Below, piece after piece: positions 63,190 through 64,000 of a DNA stretch of 64,000 nucleotides. The DNA comes from Halalkalibacter sp. APA_J-10(15) (GTDB taxonomy: Bacteria; Bacillota; Bacilli; Bacillales; Bacillaceae_D). The position numbers were made by a program, and so were the translations under genes. The DNA lies in assembly GCF_023017105.1 (NCBI RefSeq), contig NZ_JALKEV010000010.1:110587-174586 (forward strand). Direction: 5' to 3'. Each line of letters begins with the position of its first letter. Within the stretch, counting starts at the first letter, position 1. The notes beneath the pieces are model-generated. The model did no database searches, was not told where the DNA came from, and saw only the letters and a list, made by a program, of their open reading frames with translations.

Positions 63190-63408
63190 CTAACTTTTTA
63201 AGGTCATGGTAGAAAAAACAAGCATCGCCTGCATTGATTTTTTTCCAACCCTTTCAGATTGGTCCAACGTAAACCATTCTTTTGTTTGAGGTTCATAAAC
63301 CATTCGTCTCACAGGGGGACATGTTGCTTTTCTTGATGCTTCTTCACGGCAATCCATCCGCTCTTTCACAGATGATGCTGTTCCTTCCGGAATAGTGCTC
63401 TTCTGCAC
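63190..63408 (-). CDS. Possible small protein downstream of 5S rRNA
   Basis: A 72-residue frame starts at a GTG eight bases after GGGAG and ends at 63190. The product has SVKERMDCREEASRKATCPPVRR and VYEPQTKEWFTLDQ. I recognise no family. It lies directly after the rRNA terminator in a 300-base stretch with no other feature. It could equally be non-coding. Confidence 0.3.
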   Translation of the reverse strand: MQKSTIPEGTASSVKERMDCREEASRKATCPPVRRMVYEPQTKEWFTLDQSERVGKKSMQAMLVFSTMTLKS

Positions 63409-63433
63409 CTTGAGCACTCCCATTTGTCCACAT

Positions 63434-63464
63434 AAAAAAAGCACAACCCTATCGGATTGTACTT
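63434..63464 (-). terminator. Terminator of the rRNA operon
   Basis: Minus-strand stem AAGTACAATCC / GGGTTGTGCTT (with G-U pairs), loop GATA, then TTTTTTTA, five bases after the 5S 3' end. Confidence 0.9.
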
Positions 63465-63468
63465 GTTC

Positions 63469-63584
63469 GCCCGGCAACGTCCTACTCTCACAGGGGGAAG
63501 CCCCCAACTACCATCGGCGCAGAAGAGCTTAACGACCGTGTTCGGCATGGGAACGGGTGTGACCTCTTCGCTATCACCACCGGA
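63469..63584 (-). rRNA. rrf: 5S ribosomal RNA
   Basis: A 116-base gene on the minus strand from TCCGGTGG to CCGGGC. It contains the conserved CACACCCGTTCCCATGCCGA and GAACACGG, TAAGCTCTTC and GAGAGTAGGACG. Ends are set by the closing helix and are good to a base or two. Confidence 0.97.
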
Positions 63585-63771
63585 CTTTTGAACATCAGAT
63601 AACCGTCGACCTTCGTCAGCTGCATCGTTCATGTCCTCACGTATTCCTCATACGCTCCGGGCATTCCCTCTTTGCTTCCTCGAATGTCTTGGTTCTCTTT
63701 ATTCACTATATGGTTGAAAGAAAGATTCCTTCAAAACTAGATCATGAATAGGAAACACGTCAGAATTTCTT

Positions 63772-64000
63772 GGATAAGTCCTCGACCGATTAGTATCTGT
63801 CAGCTCCACGTGTCGCCACGCTTCCACACCAGACCTATCAACCTCATCATCTCTAAGGGGTCTTACTGGATTCACTCCATGGGAAATCTCATCTTGAGGG
63901 GGGCTTCATGCTTAGATGCTTTCAGCACTTATCCCGTCCACACGTAGCTACCCAGCGATGCTCCTGGCGGAACAACTGGTACACCAGCGGTGTGTCCATC
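63772..64000 (-). rRNA. rrl: 23S ribosomal RNA, 3' end only
   Basis: The minus strand ends GGAGCTGACAGATACTAATC, GGTCGAGGACTTATCC, the known 3' end of Bacillus 23S rRNA, and stays 23S-like to the window edge (snippets such as GCTGAAAGCATCTAAGCATG). The 187-base spacer to 5S (63585-63771) holds no tRNA. Confidence 0.97.

Noticed and set aside
63366-63632. Minus-strand frame of 88 residues over the 5S rRNA region
   Set aside because: It covers the complete 5S gene; the rRNA identity is certain.
63585-63771. Possible tRNA gene between 23S and 5S
   Set aside because: No cloverleaf, T-loop (GTTCRA) or CCA-proximal pattern was found in the spacer.

Overview
The window reads as chromosome of a low-to-moderate-GC Bacillota, family Bacillaceae. 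The main evidence is gene order: reading the minus strand from right to left, yebG-purEKBCSQLFMNHD, yerA-yerB-yerC, pcrB-pcrA-ligA-camS, gatCAB and dgkB follow the Bacillus subtilis order, with inserted blocks between them. AGGAGG-type ribosome sites, GTG/TTG starts, PurR boxes, a guanine riboswitch, a CcpA-type cre site and a BlaI/BlaR1 system fit the same family. An alkaliphile-type relative of Bacillus is plausible, but that is inference.

Layout. 1-1450: 3' part of a chemoreceptor gene. 1520-4736: alpha-galactosidase gene with its LacI-family regulator and a lipoprotein ORF. 4771-9214: dgkB and gatCAB. 9329-14471: a 1602-residue cell-wall-anchored modular protein with a pectate-lyase-like beta-helix, behind a promoter carrying a cre site and a 34-bp palindrome. 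14495-15718: membrane-tethered DUF1906 protein with a 15-residue Asn-rich repeat. 15976-19316: blaI-blaR1 divergent from a class A beta-lactamase. 19523-24511: type VII secretion (LXG) polymorphic-toxin operon with a candidate immunity gene, small accessory genes and an orphan copy of the pretoxin linker. 24904-29782: BMP-type nucleoside ABC importer. 30331-36529: camS, ligA, pcrA, pcrB. 36641-40289: class I ribonucleotide reductase nrdEF under a cobalamin riboswitch and terminator. 40445-45682: adenine deaminase, yerC, yerB, yerA. 45793-46705: two small membrane proteins around a repeat-rich spacer. 46680-60207: the full purine operon with PurBoxes, guanine riboswitch and a palindromic insert in its leader, then yebG. 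60336-63084: type III polyketide synthase and its methyltransferase, divergent from an arginase-family hydrolase. 63469-64000: 5S rRNA and the 3' end of 23S rRNA.

Purine economy dominates the right half: de novo synthesis of IMP, two adenine-deaminase-family proteins, an importer of the guanosine/nucleoside type, and nucleotide reduction. The left half is accessory: sugar and pectin use, beta-lactam resistance and interbacterial competition. No insertion sequence, CRISPR array or tRNA was seen. The least explained items are the LXG effector with its 108-bp flanking duplication, the large surface protein and its operators, and two families of intergenic repeats.
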